The notes beneath the pieces were generated by a model, which was not told where the DNA came from, made no database searches, and saw only the letters and a program-made list of their open reading frames with translations. From contig CM024176.1 of assembly GCA_013433145.1 (NCBI GenBank), forward strand, positions 3,654,849 to 3,718,848: DNA of 64,000 nucleotides, given 5' to 3'. The translations under genes and the position numbers were made by a program. This stretch comes from Ascaris suum. Its lineage: Eukaryota > Nematoda > Chromadorea > Rhabditida > Ascarididae. Of this stretch, positions 1 through 12,976 are shown piece after piece (within the stretch, counting starts at the first letter, position 1; every line of letters starts with the position of its first letter).

Positions 1-303
1 AATGATGATAGATGAAATGATACGATATGTTACCTCGATAATTCGCTCATCTGTTCCGAACACTTTCAAAGTTATCAACAAATAATGAAACAAAAGGAAA
101 ACTTCATTCATGTTGCAACTGATTTCTTCTTTATTAACCGTTGTCCTCATTTCATTTGCATCTAAGTCGTTTCAAACTTGATCAACCAATAAGGAATAAC
201 GAATATGAGAAGACCACACTATATTCTAAATTGCACCTGTATTGCATCCACTTCAATGGTTAAGGATAACAGACAAATAGACATACAGACATATTTCATA
301 ATT

Positions 304-400
304 GCAGCTTCAGCAGTTCTCGAACTGAAAATATTCGACGGACACACCGACAGACAAAGAAATATGCACATAGGAAGACAAATAAAGTGATGCGCTCTAT
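304..400 (+). repeat. Dispersed CAGACA-type repeat, copy 1
   Basis: Carries AGCTTCAGCAGTTCTCGAAC, then CGACGGACACACCGACAGAC and AAAGTGATGCG. The same order of blocks recurs at 58046-58146 (AGCTTCAGCGGTTCTGGAAT, GACGGATAGACACATAAACA, CAATACGTCACTGTAATACG), diverged by substitutions and small indels. Shorter related stretches are at 44873-44893 (opposite strand) and 53128-53156. No coding capacity is seen. The rest of 1-681 holds nothing I can support. Confidence 0.55.
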
Positions 401-681
401 TAACGCAAGTTTGCGAAAGCGCATAAAATCAACACATTTACGTTTCGTTTTTTGTATTTGTTTGAGTTTTCAAGGAAATAGTATTTTCAGCTTCGATTCT
501 TTATGCTCTTTGCCATTCTTCTCATCGTTCATTTTCCTTTACATTCGAAATAGTCTTAGTGTGTTTGTATATTTGCTGTTATATAAGATTGTCAGAAACA
601 TCTTCACTTCCGCTTTTATAATAGACCTATAATAATGGCGTGATAACTACTAAGGAGTGAGGGGGAAGGGGAGAGGTGAGG

Positions 682-760
682 ATGGTGGAGGTTGAAACCG
701 ATGCAAAACCAAATGCTTTTCAACAAATTGTACCTGCTAATGCTGTGATTGAATGTCAGG
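682..760 (+). CDS. Possible upstream exon of the aquaporin
   Basis: An ATG opens a 26-codon frame that reaches a GTAATG donor at 761. The peptide contains NAFQQIVPANAVIECQ, which would sit where the extracellular loop before helix 5 of AQP8 lies. The phase (one leftover base) does not match the phase-0 start of the exon at 1754. Either another exon lies between, or a different donor is used (for example GTGATT inside the exon), or this is chance. No first NPA motif is visible in 1-1750. Confidence 0.25.
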
Positions 761-1753
761 GTAATGCAGAACATTTCGAGTGAGAAAGCATACGAGGCAA
801 ATATAATCACTGCTAGGTTTAATGTATGCGCTAGAGAGCATGGAAGTTTATTTGTGAAGCTTTATGTTTGAATTTATTTATCTGTGAACTGAATCCCAAA
901 TAAGCACCGCTGAGTGTTCTCATTTATGATATCTCGATTTATAGCCGTCCTATGAAGAGCAATTTTCAACGTTGACTCATGCGGTTGTTTGTTGAATAAT
1001 CGTTCCTCTTTCCTCCTTGTTCTATGATAGTAGGAATCGCCTCCCTCTTTTCTCTTGCATTTTCCTTTGAATTCGAATCAACTGAATTTTATTGTTTCAT
1101 TTGAGGGAGTAGCATGTAATTATACTACATCAAATTTGCATATTTTTCAATATTTTGCAAAATATTTCCATGATGGAACTCCGATTTTATTTGCGTCGAT
1201 TTAACATGAATTCGAATGTAAGGCCATAACCACGAGATAACTGAAGTATTTGAACACCTCAGGGCTAGCTTTGTTTAGTTGGACTTGGAGGTGTGGACCA
1301 CAAAAAAATGCTCCATTTGAGAAGCATTGTTGGTTTCGTTCACAGACAGTGACATTATGTAGAGCAATAAACAAACAGTCACTCTTTTTTTTGGAAAGAT
1401 TAGTGATGGTGTTTTATTTTCTTTAGTAGAAAGCTGCAAGAAATTAATTTGTGTCAACTTTTTTTATTTCTTCAGTTCAATGCCATTTTACCCTCCAAGA
1501 CTTGAACATTCGAGAATGCATCCAATAAATTAAAAACAGAGGTTTTTTTGCTTTATCATTTCGGTGTCATTTTGAATAGTGAATTCTTTGAAGGTTAGTG
1601 CAACCCGACTTGCCTCTTTCACGGTAAAACTTTATAGGTGTCTAACAGTTGCATCATAACGAGACCATATTACATTTATTTTGCGGCAAATAGCTTCCAT
1701 TGATAATGAGAATGACGATCGTCAGTGTGATGATAACATATAAATAATTTGAG

Positions 1754-3015
1754 GGTCTTATCGCTGAGGTGATGATGACATTTTTACTCACACAAACGGT
1801 GGTTTTAACGGCAGTAGATACTTGCTCGAACACACTCGCCCCCTTCGCTATCGGATCAGCACTTGTTATTGATATACTTGCAGTGTAAGTTTTGTTCACT
1901 TGGTCTTCAAATGAGATATTTCAGAGTTTCATCAAGTTCCAATATATCAGTATGAAATTTTCAAAAAACCACTAAAATTGGAGCCCCATATTCACAGTTT
2001 AAGTTTGAGTGTTTGCACTGAAAAATTCAAGCAATGATAACTCGCGAAATAAGAAAATTATTTGTTTAAGATTTCAGCTCAGATTTATTCAAAGTGAGCC
2101 TATGAGCAATCGAAAATTTGGAATAAGCTTTCCTCACCTGCCCACTTAAAGGAATTGTCCTCTAACCTCACAGGAAGAGTAGGAAGAGAGAGGGGAGGTG
2201 GGATTAGATTTTCTCCTTTCTGGCTGCATTAATAACGCTTCTTCTTATACCCGCTAATAAGGGCAAACATTTCCTTCAGGGGCACAGTATCAGGTGCGAG
2301 TATGAATCCGGCTCGAAGCTTCGGCCCAGCATTAGCTGCTTCGATGTTTGGAATCGGAGAACCTCTTGAATTCATCTGGAGGAATCACTACATATATTGG
2401 GCAGGACCATTTATCGGCGCAGTGATCACCGCACTTTTATACAAGTAATGCGCTCTTCTCCTTTCTCGTAATTGATTTCACTTTCAATCAATGCATTATC
2501 GTTAACAATTTTATTTTTTGGAATTTTTTTTTAATTTCCGAGCAGCACGGAACGTATGGAATTTGATTGCACTTGAGTGGATCATTGTTATTGCAATTAA
2601 TGATCATATATATCGATATGAAAGTTCGATAAAACTTGTTCTAATAAAAATACTTACAAACAAAGAGAGGGCATATGATAAGAAGTAAACATTTTTGCAG
2701 AATTACTTTTATATTAGTCGTCATAGCCTTATGGATTGTAACGCTGCCTATGCCATATGTTATATTAGTTCACATATTTGGTTGCATTCTTTATCGAGAG
2801 AGATTTAAGCATCGTTTTAGCATTCTTGCTCGACCTCGCAACCTAACCTAAAAATATTTTCTTCGCCATATGATAATTTTTAGATATATGGGATATAAAT
2901 TAAAAAACGCAAATTCTTAACTTTTTCTCTCGATTGCCTCTTCAACTACCTTTTATATTACAGCGACTGTTTCAGGAGCGTTTTTGCAAGAGAAGGTAAT
3001 CGACTTTTGCAATGA
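1754..3015 (+). CDS. Aquaporin, 3' part (water-selective, AQP8/aqp-4,5,6-like)
   Basis: Membrane water channel; the 5' half is not identified in this window. Three exons join in frame: 1754-1884, 2280-2444 and 2964-3015 (TGA). They encode about 115 residues: a transmembrane helix ([18 protein letters not shown]), the loop [20 protein letters not shown], the second pore motif [14 protein letters not shown], the last helix ([19 protein letters not shown]) and a short basic tail ending EGNRLLQ. NPARS rather than NPARD means no aspartate after the arginine, which in this family argues for water over glycerol. The tail and the PFAIG-type loop resemble AQP8. Joins: GT donor after 1884 (phase 2); donor GTAATG after 2444, which avoids an immediate TAA stop; acceptor TTACAG before 2964. 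The alternative is that translation stops at that TAA (2445-2447 area), shortening the tail. The acceptor before 1754 (TTTGAG) is weak. Family assignment is firm; the exact paralogue is not. Confidence 0.9.
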
Positions 3016-4830
3016 AGATGAGAGGAATATTGTCGAGACAAGAGCAAAGAATTTCCGATGATACAAAAGCCATAAAATCTTTTTACGAAATAATATGTGA
3101 GATTAAAGAAAAATTGATGGAAGGAATGTGAATATATTTCAGAAACATCGATAAAACGTTTTTTGATGCAATTATGTTATTGGACCACTCATATAATTGA
3201 ATTATTCAAATACGAGATATCTAACGCTATGTGGTGGCGCTAAAGAAGACGTAAAATAAGTATAAGCTCGTTGCAGAAATTTGGCTCATCCTTTGTTGCA
3301 CTAAATATATTTGCATGGCTATCCAATTAAAATCTAAGCAAAGATCATGGCCTAATTCGTGAGAGGATGAACATAGGGCCAATACGACATAGTATGGACA
3401 ACTTAATGACAAAAAAAAGTGTAATAATTGTACTTTGCTAATTTATTCATTTAAACATAAAATCTCAAAAGTTTAAAAGATTTAAATTTATTTCAAAATA
3501 TTTTCATCAAATATAGTCATATAAAGTCATTAATAAATAAAAAGAGAGATTGAAAACCGGTTTCTGCATGATATATGAGTGTATTTACGAGTATTTTTAT
3601 ACACTTATTATTTTTCATTTCAGTGATTGCTTTATTATGATTCATTACTAGATAAACATAGCAATACAAAGAAGTAGAGATTAAAAACAAATGCACAAAT
3701 ATGAGAGAAGGAATTTCTTGCAAACAATCAAAGTTTTCCACTTGTCGGCGCAATAATTTACTGATCTATTTAGTTGTGATTTCATATGAATAGATTATTA
3801 AGAGACCCCTCACCTCAAATATTCTCCTATAATATCCTATACAATCCTCATGACCATGTTAACAGTAGAATTATTTGATATATGGAGTGATGTAATATTG
3901 TTTAATAGTTGATACGGTTACATGATATATTTCACAGCAAAATAAAAGATACATCAAAATCGGCAAATAAAAATATTAATATAATACAAAAAATGGGAAT
4001 TTCTTCTTTGTTTTTAGCAAATTTTCCATTTAAACTATTGAAATTATTTCAGTAAAATTAATCGGATGGATTAGAAAGGAACGCAACATCTTTCATTCTA
4101 AAATACTGACGCTAAATATACCGTCCTTATCTAAAATTTATTTGATATGTTGATATTTTCTTTATTTGATGAATCAATTTCGGAAGAATTTTTTGAAAGC
4201 GGTTTTCTTCGTTAAAAGTTTCGTATTTATTGACGTTGCTGCTTTCGAGAGGATATTAGACAGCTATGCTCAATTGTAATATCCATTTCTCGTGAATTTT
4301 TCGTTTCACGTTTATCAAAAACTTCAACAAACTATATTTACTCGAATGCAGATATCCTTGAATAGGAGCCGCTTTTTTTAAGTGAAGATCTCTCATTTGA
4401 GAAACGATAAAAAACGATGATTGCGAAGATTTTGCTCAAATTAATTTCAGCAGATTGTTCCTGATGAGAAAAAAAAAAGATACATTTAACAAATATTTCA
4501 AAAATCACTTTTCTTGCCTTCATTCAAATTTACAAACTCAAACTCGCTTATATAGAACTTTGCATCGTTGATGGAGAACTGTAAAATGATTCTTATCCTT
4601 GAAGTGCACATAATGAAGCGAAATGATTCGTGTATAGGCACAACTCCACTATCCTAAGTGACACCTTTATCCTGTATCAATACGGAATATTGATTGATGA
4701 ACAAATGAAAAACCTCCTCGCAATTCGGAGACCTTTATTCCACAGGACATTCTGTAATGAGGAAAGAAATTCTGTTCACTAAAGGGTAATTTTTGTTTTG
4801 AATGGGTAGCCACACCCATTAACATTTCAG
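3016..4830. other. Non-coding block after the aquaporin
   Basis: AT-rich sequence with no recognisable exon; short open frames on both strands look random. It should contain the aquaporin 3' UTR and polyadenylation site; I could not fix a single AATAAA as the one used. Confidence 0.5.
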
Positions 4831-4905
4831 AGTGAGAAAGCGATCGTATCGCGTAAGGATCTGAAGGTATACCTAGAGGAATATCAAAATGACTATGGCA
4901 GATGA
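4831..4905 (+). CDS. Candidate short terminal exon, unrecognised
   Basis: A good acceptor (AACATTTCAG) is followed by 24 codons to a TGA: SEKAIVSRKDLK then VYLEEYQNDYGR. Composition (charged, balanced codons) is more coding-like than the surroundings, but it is very short and no partner exon was found. It could equally be chance. Confidence 0.18.
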   Translation, partial: SEKAIVSRKDLKVYLEEYQNDYGR

Positions 4906-5360
4906 TCTACTACTGATCGTTGATCACCACTTGAGCAATATAATCTTGTCGGTATCCCACGTCTTGACAGTCTAAAATGTTTGGAAAGTGTTTTATCTAA
5001 ACGATTTTGAGTTTCGTGAAGATGTCGACAAGCTGCAAACGTATCGAAAAATCCACATTAATTCCATATCGTATACGTGCCTTTTGTTGGCTCGACACAG
5101 AAGTTTATATGGCGCATTCATTAATGCGCACATGTGACGTACGAATGTGTTCCTGACGACACTGCACACATAACTTGAAATCTTAATCCGAGCAACCATT
5201 CTCTTCCCTTCTTTCATCGTTTTTCAAGCACTTAGGACAACATTTAGAATTTTCAGATTTGGTTTAAATGACCACCTTCTGTAACCTTCCTGAGAACATT
5301 ATAGAAAATTTCGACACACATATTTCACAGCATCAACGATGTTCCCCATTCTCTCCCCTT

Positions 5361-5373
5361 CCCCCCCCCCCCC
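5361..5373. repeat. C13 homopolymer in a pyrimidine-rich patch
   Basis: Thirteen consecutive C on the plus strand inside a CT-rich patch (about 5349-5381). Two other runs of exactly thirteen C occur at 23181-23193 and 30125-30137. Confidence 0.95.
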
Positions 5374-5511
5374 TCCTCCCCGCAACCAGGCGCGCTTAGA
5401 GAAGAACTGTGAGGTCTGTGCTTTTATTCCTGGGCGATTTTTTTAGCAGCTTCGTTCAGAGAAAAGGTTATTACCTAAATATGCTTACCGATGATCGTGG
5501 GAAAGTAATGA

Positions 5512-5671
<160 letters not shown>

Positions 5672-6630
5672 CCGGCAGTGATGTGCGATATCTGAGAGCT
5701 GCTACGTAAGATTGCATCAGCCTGATCACTGCCCCCACTCGCCGATATCGGGACACCAACGGTGATTCAAACATCGGTATTGCGGTTGCGATGCGTTTGT
5801 TTTTGCCGATTTCCGCCCACATGCCATTTCCTGGAAAGTGATGCAAATCTGTGGCAGTATGCCAAACCTCACGTCATTCTCTGAACAGCAATTTGGCAGA
5901 TCGCCACCACGTGGTCAATCGGCGTATTCGATGTGAGGTACGTCGCCGCACAAGTATATCGTCTGTTATGAGCAAAAACCGGAATTGTTGGCAGTGTCTG
6001 TGTTTAATTCGAATTAATTCTGCTATGGAAATGTAAGTGGGCGATGGATGTTTGTGTCAAATTTGGCAATAAGAGCGTGAAGTTAACGAAAAGTGATGCA
6101 ATCATCGCTGTCAATATGGAAACTCACCTGGATCCACTTTGCCTATAGTGCAGCATGCCGGCTGTCACAAATCATCACTCAGTGAGATCGATAATTCAGA
6201 TCGTAATTACAAACAGAAATATACCACATATTGCTTTAGCGTCAACATGCGGAAAAATGTGCCATACTTTTGTGCTAATTGCAACAGTGAAATTACTATA
6301 AGGTAATAAATTGTTAAATTATATTCTATCCTTTTCAGTAAACTTTTAGTTAAACTTTTATAGCTGAAAATTATCAACTAAATTATCTCATTCAATAAAG
6401 TGCCTCTTCATTTGTATAAAAGTTAAGAAACTCCTTACCAAGTATTTGGAGCATCAAACGTTAACGACCGCCTTGTGAAAAACTTACCAAAACTCATACC
6501 TCGAAAATGAATAAAATGTTCTTAATAACATCCTAATCTCCAACATGAATTAGAAGTAGAATTCCGATTTTATTTTATTGAGGTTTCTTGAGCTTTAACT
6601 GAATAGTTGATAATTTTTACTGACATACTT

Positions 6631-6785
6631 GTGGATGTTAGTATTCCACGGGTTTTTGTTAGTAATGGCTTAAATTTTTAGTAATAGCTTGTGGATGTTA
6701 GTAATAGCTTAAACGTCGACAGCTAGTGTGACGATTTTTTAATGAAAGATTAACGGATATGTGGATGCTGCTAGTATTCCACGGG
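6631..6785. repeat. Local short duplications
   Basis: GTGGATGTTAGTATTCCACG at 6631 is echoed at 6691 (GTGGATGTTAGTAATAGCTT) and 6761 (GTGGATGCTGCTAGTATTCC then ACGGG). GTAATAGCTT occurs at 6681 and 6701. This looks like decayed local tandem duplication just beyond the end of the minus-strand candidate exon at 6799. Confidence 0.6.
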
Positions 6786-6798
6786 ATAGCGATGTTCA

Positions 6799-7089
6799 CT
6801 AAATGGACTCCGCTGTTGGGGTGATAGTGTAGATGGAAGGGAAGACATTTAAGAAAAACGGAGAAGCGATTCGGCGAAGGTGAGTATCGTTAGAAAGAAA
6901 TGTGATTAATATGAGAGACCAACAAGTTATAGTGGAGGAAAAAGTCATATTGCACTGCAAAAGCAAACGCCACGTTGAGATTCTGTGCTGGGAATCATCC
7001 TTTCCCAGAACAACTTGATTCAAGGGAGGAACAATTCCGCAGAAAAACTCTGAAAGTTTTTCCTTCAATACCACGGGAATTCCGTTCGC
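6799..7089 (-). CDS. Candidate terminal exon, 96 residues, unrecognised
   Basis: On the minus strand a TATATTAG acceptor at 7090 is followed by 96 open codons to a TAG. The sequence begins ANGIPVVLKEKLSEFFCGIV and later has QHRISTWRLLLQCN and NDTHLRRIASPFFLNVF. Amino-acid diversity and codon choice look more like protein than like the AT-rich flanks. I recognise no domain and found no convincing upstream exon (the next ones would lie above 7090). Confidence 0.3.
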   Translation of the reverse strand, partial: ANGIPVVLKEKLSEFFCGIVPPLNQVVLGKDDSQHRISTWRLLLQCNMTFSSTITCWSLILITFLSNDTHLRRIASPFFLNVFPSIYTITPTAESI

Positions 7090-10000
7090 CTAATATAAAA
7101 GTTGAACGTCCAACATATAGGCGATGCTAAACGTATAGACGAAATTTGAAATTCCTAAATCCACTTGAAATTTGCATAGAATTCTGTGGAAGTGGATTAT
7201 AACGAGCAAATCTCATTGCTTAAATTTCAACGATTCTCAAATTCAAATTTAACGACAAAGAGATTGATAGATGTGTAATTGCGATAGGGCATCCAGTGAA
7301 TAGAAACTCGCAAAAATGAATGAAAAATGTGCGTTCGCGTTTAGCGTATTTAGGCCTATTTGTATAAATAAGCTTCATTTCATGAAATAAATTTCATTGT
7401 TAAAATAAGAAAAAATATATATATAAGAAATTTAAAAATAATAGATAATTCATGTGGCAATTTATAATTATGCAAAATATTCATCGAAATTTTCGCTGAA
7501 AGGGATAAACGGCTAGCGTATAAAGTATGGGAAAATTTTCTACTGAAATGAGTGATTCTCGATTCCTCAAAGAACAAGTTTTCCTAGAATTCGAAAATGG
7601 TGAATAGTGCGCTTTCGCGATGGATTTTTTTTTCGTATTAAGGTTTTTTTTTCTCAAAAGTAACCGAGGAAGTAAATATTCTCTTCAATTTGTCAGAGCG
7701 AAAGTGTTTTTTTCTTTTGAAATTAGAAAAAGATAAATGCGATAAATTTTAGATGGAATACTGCAAAATTTCAACGATTAATGGCGAATTTTTTTCGCTG
7801 AAAGAACTAAGGGATTTGCTCTTTGATATGTTTCGTACTTTAATGGGGAATACCTTTAAAAAATTGTCGCAAAAATTTCAATTTTCAAAAAAGTCACGTA
7901 TTCACTAATTGTAATCGTGGAAATTAGTGTGATATGATTAGTTATCACTACCATATTTCCACATTGGTTAACTTTTATGGTCATTGAAATTTATCAACAA
8001 TGTTTTCTATATTTGTTCAATAATATTTTATCTTTCTTTGTCGTACTAAAACAATAATGTGCTTCTTTTTTTTGCGATACTACATCACAACGTACTCCTT
8101 TCTTATTATACTCTATACCACGGCATAGCATGGTTTGAACTTTACCATGCATATTCCGCAAGTATTTGAAAATACTTCAATAGGAGGCAATATAACATGC
8201 TTAATTTTCGTTATCAAATACACATGAACACATCAGAATTTTTTGTCTTCTTTGAAGGATGAGTCAGCAGTCAACAATAACTGAAGTCATAGTTTCTTAT
8301 TTAGTGAAATTAGTACATGATGTGTGGGTGTCGAGCCACTTGGCGTCTAAATTATCAGCCAGGCTGCCAATATATCCTTTCTCAAGCTTTCAGTTACATA
8401 AGTGATGGCAGTTTTTTTTTCATGAAAATTTCTCGCTTCGACGTTAAAATAACACAAATCATTGTTGGCAGTTTTACTATTGTTTTTGAAAGAACTATTG
8501 AGAAAACATATCAGCTGATCAAAATAATGCTCGCCATTTGCATTTTCACTGAGCTGACTAAAATATTTATTAGAATTTTTTTTTATAGTGCATTTTTTTT
8601 TGTTTGTTAATGCTTCGCCGTATGAGGCAAATGCCGATCAAAAATTCAAATACCCACACAAATTGAAAATTCATCGAAATAACAGAAATTATGCACTATG
8701 CGTAGATGCTCATAATCCAACGAAAATATTATGAGGTTGATTCACGTTGAAGCTTGACAAATGCTCTAGATTTTTGAGAAATATCGGCTCACAAATTATA
8801 TGGCACATTTGGATGACAAAAACTAAATCATAAGATGTAAAACCACAACAAAATTGAAGATGAGAAATCGTCTTACTGGTCGACTTCATTATTTTTTTTA
8901 TTTTGTTTGCTTATTTATTTGTTTATTTGTTCATTTTCTTATTCATTTATTCGTTTCGTTAATAGCAAAAGTCACGCATAGTTTTATGCTCAACCTAGGT
9001 AAACTGAATTGGTTGCCGTTAGATCATCATCTCATTGCGTTCGGCATTTGCGAGACGACGCCAAATAAGCAAAATAACAGTACAGCTTAAGTTCATTACC
9101 TGATACTGCAAAAGAACACAATCGATAGAAATCAGTTTGAACAGAACAGTGAATAAACTATAGCAACAAGAACATAGAATAGAGTAGAAAATTTTTGCAG
9201 AAGAAAGAAAACGATTGGTGAATGGTGCATTTGCAACATTCAACAACAATCGTCTAGAGCAATAGAAAATGTAATTCATTTTTCAGCAATAATAGGTTTA
9301 TTTTTTGACTTTCGTCGATGTTGCATTTCCCTTCGAAATAAGCTTATCTGGTTTGAGGTGCTGATGTGGTCAACTTGACACAGGGAAGAGGGGGATCGAG
9401 AAGAGGGGGAACGCTAGAGGGGAGAGAAGGGAAGAAGGATGACTATGCGATCTATTTGTAATAGATTGGTTTATCGTTTCTGTTTTATTTTATTGGTATT
9501 TTTATGTGCAGTCATCATTCATACGATTTATTTGCCTCTTCCTCGACTTTTTTGATACGTATTCTTGAGCAATGAGGACCTATAGTATGTTTTTGCTCCA
9601 ATTAGTATACCTGTTTTGATCTAATTTTCTGAGTTAGCACTCTTGAACGCACACGAAAGTTATCTTTGCACTGCAAATAAATTTGCTAAAACGTTGGAAG
9701 GTAATCCATATCTCATTTCGTTTTTGTTCATTAAACAGAATGCATCTCTTTTTTTGAATTTAAAATTTCCTATAGTTTCAACTATTTTCTTATTTCTCTT
9801 ACTCAATATGCATTACAAATCCGGGTTTTTTTCCCATATTCTGATTGCAATTTATGAGCGCACTTAATCGTAAAACTCTTTTCTCCACTAATTTATCGTA
9901 ACAAATATGAAGTATTATTGTATGCATTTAGCTATATAATCGATTTCAGAAATATATACAACTATGCATATCAACAATTAATTTCACAACTGGAACAGGA

Positions 10001-12976
10001 AGTGATAGCAAAGCAATATGATTGACTGAGAAGATGTATGCTATAGAGTATAGGCATATTGTAAATGATGTAATTGATAACAACACTGTGATCATATTTG
10101 CACATTGTATAATGATATCTTTGGCGTCATCATACAGCATATATTTCAGATATTTACAGCTGCTTAGAGACAGGTTTCCTCTTTTTTTTTCTTACATTTT
10201 CTGGTAGTATCGCATAGAAGGATGTAAGGTGCATTTGTCTAGGCGCCAGTCAGCTGGAAAAAAAGTTTCACATTTACTGATAAGACGTAAAGCAATGCAC
10301 TCAACGAATGTATTGCATTACACTTTCGCTCTTCACACTCTTTAGCGTAAATTCATTTAGTTGATCGCCTATTTAATATCGCATTAATATGGTTCTATTT
10401 CCTCATTGAAAAAATCATCAAAAACATAATATATCTACGTAAAATCTATCAAGCAAACATTCGATATATTTTGCTATATTTTAATTTTTTTTTTCAAATT
10501 CATCATAAAGACTTTCATATTTATTGAATGATAGTCAAAAATTAATATTTTCGCTCAATATTTCTCTAGTGAAGTTTTCATATGCTGCAGAACATGTTCC
10601 ATAGAATGATGGATTCAAATTCATAGAGAAATATCTTTCGTGCTGTTGGTCGTCGTCGTCGTCGTCCAGGGGTCGTCTTTTTTCTCGGTAATACCTGTTT
10701 CTAGGTACAAAGGTGAGCGAACAAGCTGCTATTACCTAATAAAGGTGCAAAGTGCATTTTTAAAATGTTTTTTTTTCGGCTGCAATATTAAACTAGCCTG
10801 TGAAAAACTTTCTGCGATAATAGACTGCTTGAAAAGGATAAAAAATTTACGAGTAAGAACCTAAGAGATAAAGCCATCGAGTGGGGTGCAGCGTGAGTTT
10901 TTTTCTCGAAAGTTAGTTGAATGCTTAGACTCGCGAAGATAGCCTTCAAGATGCACTTGTGGAAAAATCTTCGCAGTAAATTAACGCAAAAAATTTCAGT
11001 ATTACAAGTCGACACAATTAAATTAAATATCATTCCTCAATTTTACACAACATATCTTCGTGCACTTTTTTTCCTCTCTCCTATTCAAAATAAACTAACC
11101 TACAATAGTTGTGGCAATTCTCTAGCTATCGCATCATTCAATCAGCAATACTTCGTACAGTCATAGCGACGACTACAAATGAGTTTCGGAGGCAAAGCGC
11201 AAAAGTCTAGGAGTCAATTCCTTGCGCATCACCCGTTTTGTTCTAGTGGACGTCGAGTGCAAAAGATCGTACAACGGTATATAATCGACTTTCACATAAT
11301 AATGAGAATAGAAGGAAAAGTGGAGCAGGAGTTTATAAAACACCGCCGTGAACAAATAATTTAAAAAATGTAAGTTTTAAAGGCTAAGAGAGTTGAACGA
11401 TCAACAGCGGGACTCAAATTCTTTTTGCAACAATTCGATGTTTTAATTTTATGAGTTGACATTTTTGAAAAAATTTCCATTAATTTTTATTCACTTCGAA
11501 ATTATCTTGGAAAGGGGAAACTAGATGAGAGAACGAGAAGGAAAGAGTGACCTGAGGAAGAGACAAGCAGAAAAGAGCAAAAGAACGAGATCGAGGTACG
11601 AATATTTGCTATTATCTACCTGCCAAGTACGAATGTGTTTCTCCTTATTTCGTACATCAAGTAAAAAAAGTATCTGATAACGTTTCCATGATCATATAAG
11701 CAATTTTTTCGCAGCAATATCCGCTTCATAGAACCTTCAAATGCCGCTAGCATATTATTTCATTCAAGTTTATATGTATGTGTGCACATATGTATAAGTA
11801 TATGAAGTATGCGTCTGTGTCTCTACATATGTAAATGATATGTGTTTGTGTTCATATTTGCATATATCCACATTTGTAGACGATCTATTCAAATTTTCTG
11901 ACTTTTTTCATCATATTAGAAGTCCCCGGTTATGCGGATTGTAAATAGATCCCTCGTATTATTAAAAGCAATAAGACCGTACCGTATTTCACAATAGCGT
12001 TCAGAAATTCCACTAAATAATTGTCAAGGTAATTGCTGTTTTTTTGCTGAAGCTTATCGATAACGGGTATTTGCTTCTTAATAGTGACTGTTTGCGATTT
12101 AAAAAATGAAATAAAATTTTTTTTAATTGCTCGATAACAAAAAAAAGAAAATGTACAAGGCTAGAGATCTGGCTTTTATAGAGACGATCATATGGAATCC
12201 TCATGAACATTATTTACATTTCAATCGAAATTTAGACGCGTTATTAGATCATATATATATACAAGCATGTTATTTAAAACAAGCGTATACAAAAACAATT
12301 GAGGTATTAACGCTCATAATGTACTAATAAACGCGTCCACTGATAGTAAACAACACATAAAATATATGTTGCAATATGATGAGCCTTTATGCATATAATT
12401 ATTGAAACGCATAATGCGTTAACATTTCTTAGGCAATATAAGCTCATAATGTTCATTGGTTAGTACCATGATCGATAACAACGTTTAAATATAGACTAAT
12501 ATATTACAGAAATTTCCATCGTATAGCAAATATACATATAGGTATATATAGACAATGATTTAAAAAGTGATACATAAATAAAATTGTTTGGTCATTATGA
12601 GATTTTGATCATTAGTATAGCGATGGAAAATTTACTAGCTATATATAGATATGGAGTAATTATTAACCAAAAAAAAAAGAACAAATAAACTGCTGAAGAG
12701 CAGTAAATTCAATGGACATAATTCTAGAGGAAATGATTCAGAGCGACAAACTGAAAGCGATAGACGAATAATTAAGAGGTTTTTGAGAAGATGGTAATTA
12801 CTTCAACTAATATAGCATATTTTGTTGAATTAGCATTAAAATAATCGAGTAAAATCTATTCCACGCAAAAAAATTTGTTGCTTCTTTCTTTATATTTCAT
12901 TTTCTTTTGGAAAAAAAAAAACTTTAAAACAAAGATTTCGTTATGCGATACATTTGATGAGATAATGATGAAATTT
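7090..12976. other. Intergenic block, about 5.9 kb
   Basis: AT-rich with many poly-T and poly-A runs. Contains a purine-rich island near 9382-9440 and a six-unit GTC repeat at 10649-10666. Open frames here (for example around 10640, 11179 and 12127) are short, low in complexity or matched by equal frames on the opposite strand; I support none as genes. The proximal part must contain the 3' UTR of the sulfotransferase that ends at 12977. Confidence 0.5.
10649..10666. repeat. (GTC)6 microsatellite
   Basis: Six perfect GTC units, followed after CAGGG by one further GTC. Short and probably inert. Confidence 0.9.
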
